DNA from: Lachnospiraceae bacterium
GTDB lineage: Bacteria > Bacillota > Clostridia > Lachnospirales > Lachnospiraceae
Reading direction: 5' to 3'
Assembly: GCA_900767585.1 (NCBI GenBank)
Contig: CAAFZP010000127.1
Span: forward strand, 1 to 5,175
DNA length: 5,175 nucleotides
Part shown: positions 4,647-5,175 of the stretch, in pieces
Layout of the letters: each line of letters starts with the position of its first letter
Numbering within the stretch: position 1 is the first letter of the stretch
Notes under the pieces: model-generated
Seen by the model: the letters and a program-made list of their open reading frames with translations, nothing else
Database searches by the model: none
Told to the model about the DNA's origin: nothing
Made by a program: the position numbers and the translations under genes

Positions 4647-4738
4647 CAGAACATTCATAAAACAGACAAACGATCACATACTGCCAATTTCACTGTTTTA
4701 TTCTTTATCGTCCTATTCGGTTTTCATATATACACCGC

Positions 4739-5175
4739 TTACTTACATACAATATTCACGATCTTACCCGGTACGTAAATCTCTTTTACGATGTTACCGG
4801 TCAGCTTGTCAGCGACGATCTCCTTTGCACGGGCAAGTACGGCATCCTTGTCTTCGTCCTTTGCAACAAGAACCGTTCCTCTTACCTTACCGTTGACCTG
4901 TACACCGATCTCGATCGTTGCATCAACAGTCTTTTCTTCCTCATACTGTGGCCATGCAGAAACTGACAGGAAATCCTCATGTCCAAGGCTCTCCCAGATC
5001 TCTTCTGTCAGATGTGGTGCAAATGGACAGAGAAGCTTGATGAAGATCTCAAGCTGTTCTTTGCTCAGCTTACCGGCACTGTAAACAGAATTTGTAAGTG
5101 CCATCAGTGTTGCAATCGCGGTATTAAACTTCGTTTCTTCGATATCACTGCTTACCTTCTTGATTGCCTTATGGA
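4739..5175 (-). CDS. leuS: Leucyl-tRNA synthetase, C-terminal part (runs off the window)
   Basis: LeuRS is a class I aminoacyl-tRNA synthetase that charges tRNA-Leu with leucine in the cytoplasm. Only the last 144 codons are here; bacterial LeuRS has about 800-860 residues, so the catalytic HIGH and KMSKS motifs and the editing domain lie outside. The frame stays open to the window edge, so the ATG at 5104 is internal. The visible part begins HKAIKKVSSDIEETKFNTAI, typical of the anticodon-binding helical domain. It continues with LLCPFAPHLTEEIWESLGHE and WPQYEE, then the C-terminal domain with VQVNGKVRG, DAVLARAKEIV and the ending EIYVPGKIVNIVCK. All are characteristic of bacterial LeuRS. The gene converges on the spore-like block and ends at its own hairpin. 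No damage is seen. Confidence 0.97.
   Translation of the reverse strand, partial: HKAIKKVSSDIEETKFNTAIATLMALTNSVYSAGKLSKEQLEIFIKLLCPFAPHLTEEIWESLGHEDFLSVSAWPQYEEEKTVDATIEIGVQVNGKVRGTVLVAKDEDKDAVLARAKEIVADKLTGNIVKEIYVPGKIVNIVCK

Noticed and set aside
4657..4701. 9-bp inverted repeat ATAAAACAG / CTGTTTTAT after leuS
   Set aside because: It is AT-rich with a 27-nt loop and no T-tail; the hairpin at 4595-4646 explains termination better.

Overview
The window looks like chromosomal DNA of a spore-forming Clostridia, most likely a Lachnospiraceae gut anaerobe. The evidence is moderate GC, strong AGGAGG-type ribosome binding sites, many T-tailed hairpin terminators, a Rpn/PD-(D/E)XK protein of the type that is multicopy in Lachnospiraceae, a Gly/Cys-rich small protein typical of spore-forming Clostridia, and a leuS 3' end. 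No species can be named from this.

Layout. (1) 1-68: hairpins ending a gene that lies outside the window. (2) 102-1296, + strand: a promoter and one gene for a Rpn-family putative nuclease. Its start is at 238, because the earlier ATG at 136 coincides with the predicted transcription start. (3) 1311-1354: a bidirectional terminator shared with the convergent gene on the - strand (1368-2282), an unrecognised protein with two membrane segments. (4) 2339-2475: an AT-rich divergent promoter region. (5) 2418-4580, + strand: a block that looks sporulation-related. It holds an 84-residue Gly/Cys-rich protein (2476-2730) behind a sigma-K-like promoter and tandem terminators, then a 207-residue Cys- and Pro-rich protein (2974-3597) behind a near-consensus sigma-E-like promoter. 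Next comes an array of nine 63-bp tandem repeats (3631-4198), then a small helical protein (4242-4496) and terminator hairpins. (6) 4595-5175, - strand: the terminator and 3' end of leuS (leucyl-tRNA synthetase), which runs off the window.

The most unusual part is the repeat array. Its unit is exactly 21 codons, so several frames stay open. In the frame judged most protein-like, units 1-7 are in phase. One extra G in a G-run (six at 4056-4061, against five at the matching place 3615-3619) throws units 8-9 out of phase. Removing one base would give one continuous frame from 3590 to 4496 that includes the small downstream gene. The array also shows a two-unit (126 bp) higher-order pattern, which suggests recent expansion. 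Whether it encodes a variable repeat protein, is a decaying gene, or is a non-coding array cannot be settled from this sequence alone.

If the promoter readings are right, the genes at 2476-4496 act in the mother cell during sporulation, possibly as coat or outer-layer proteins. That rests on promoter-like motifs and composition, not on recognised domains.
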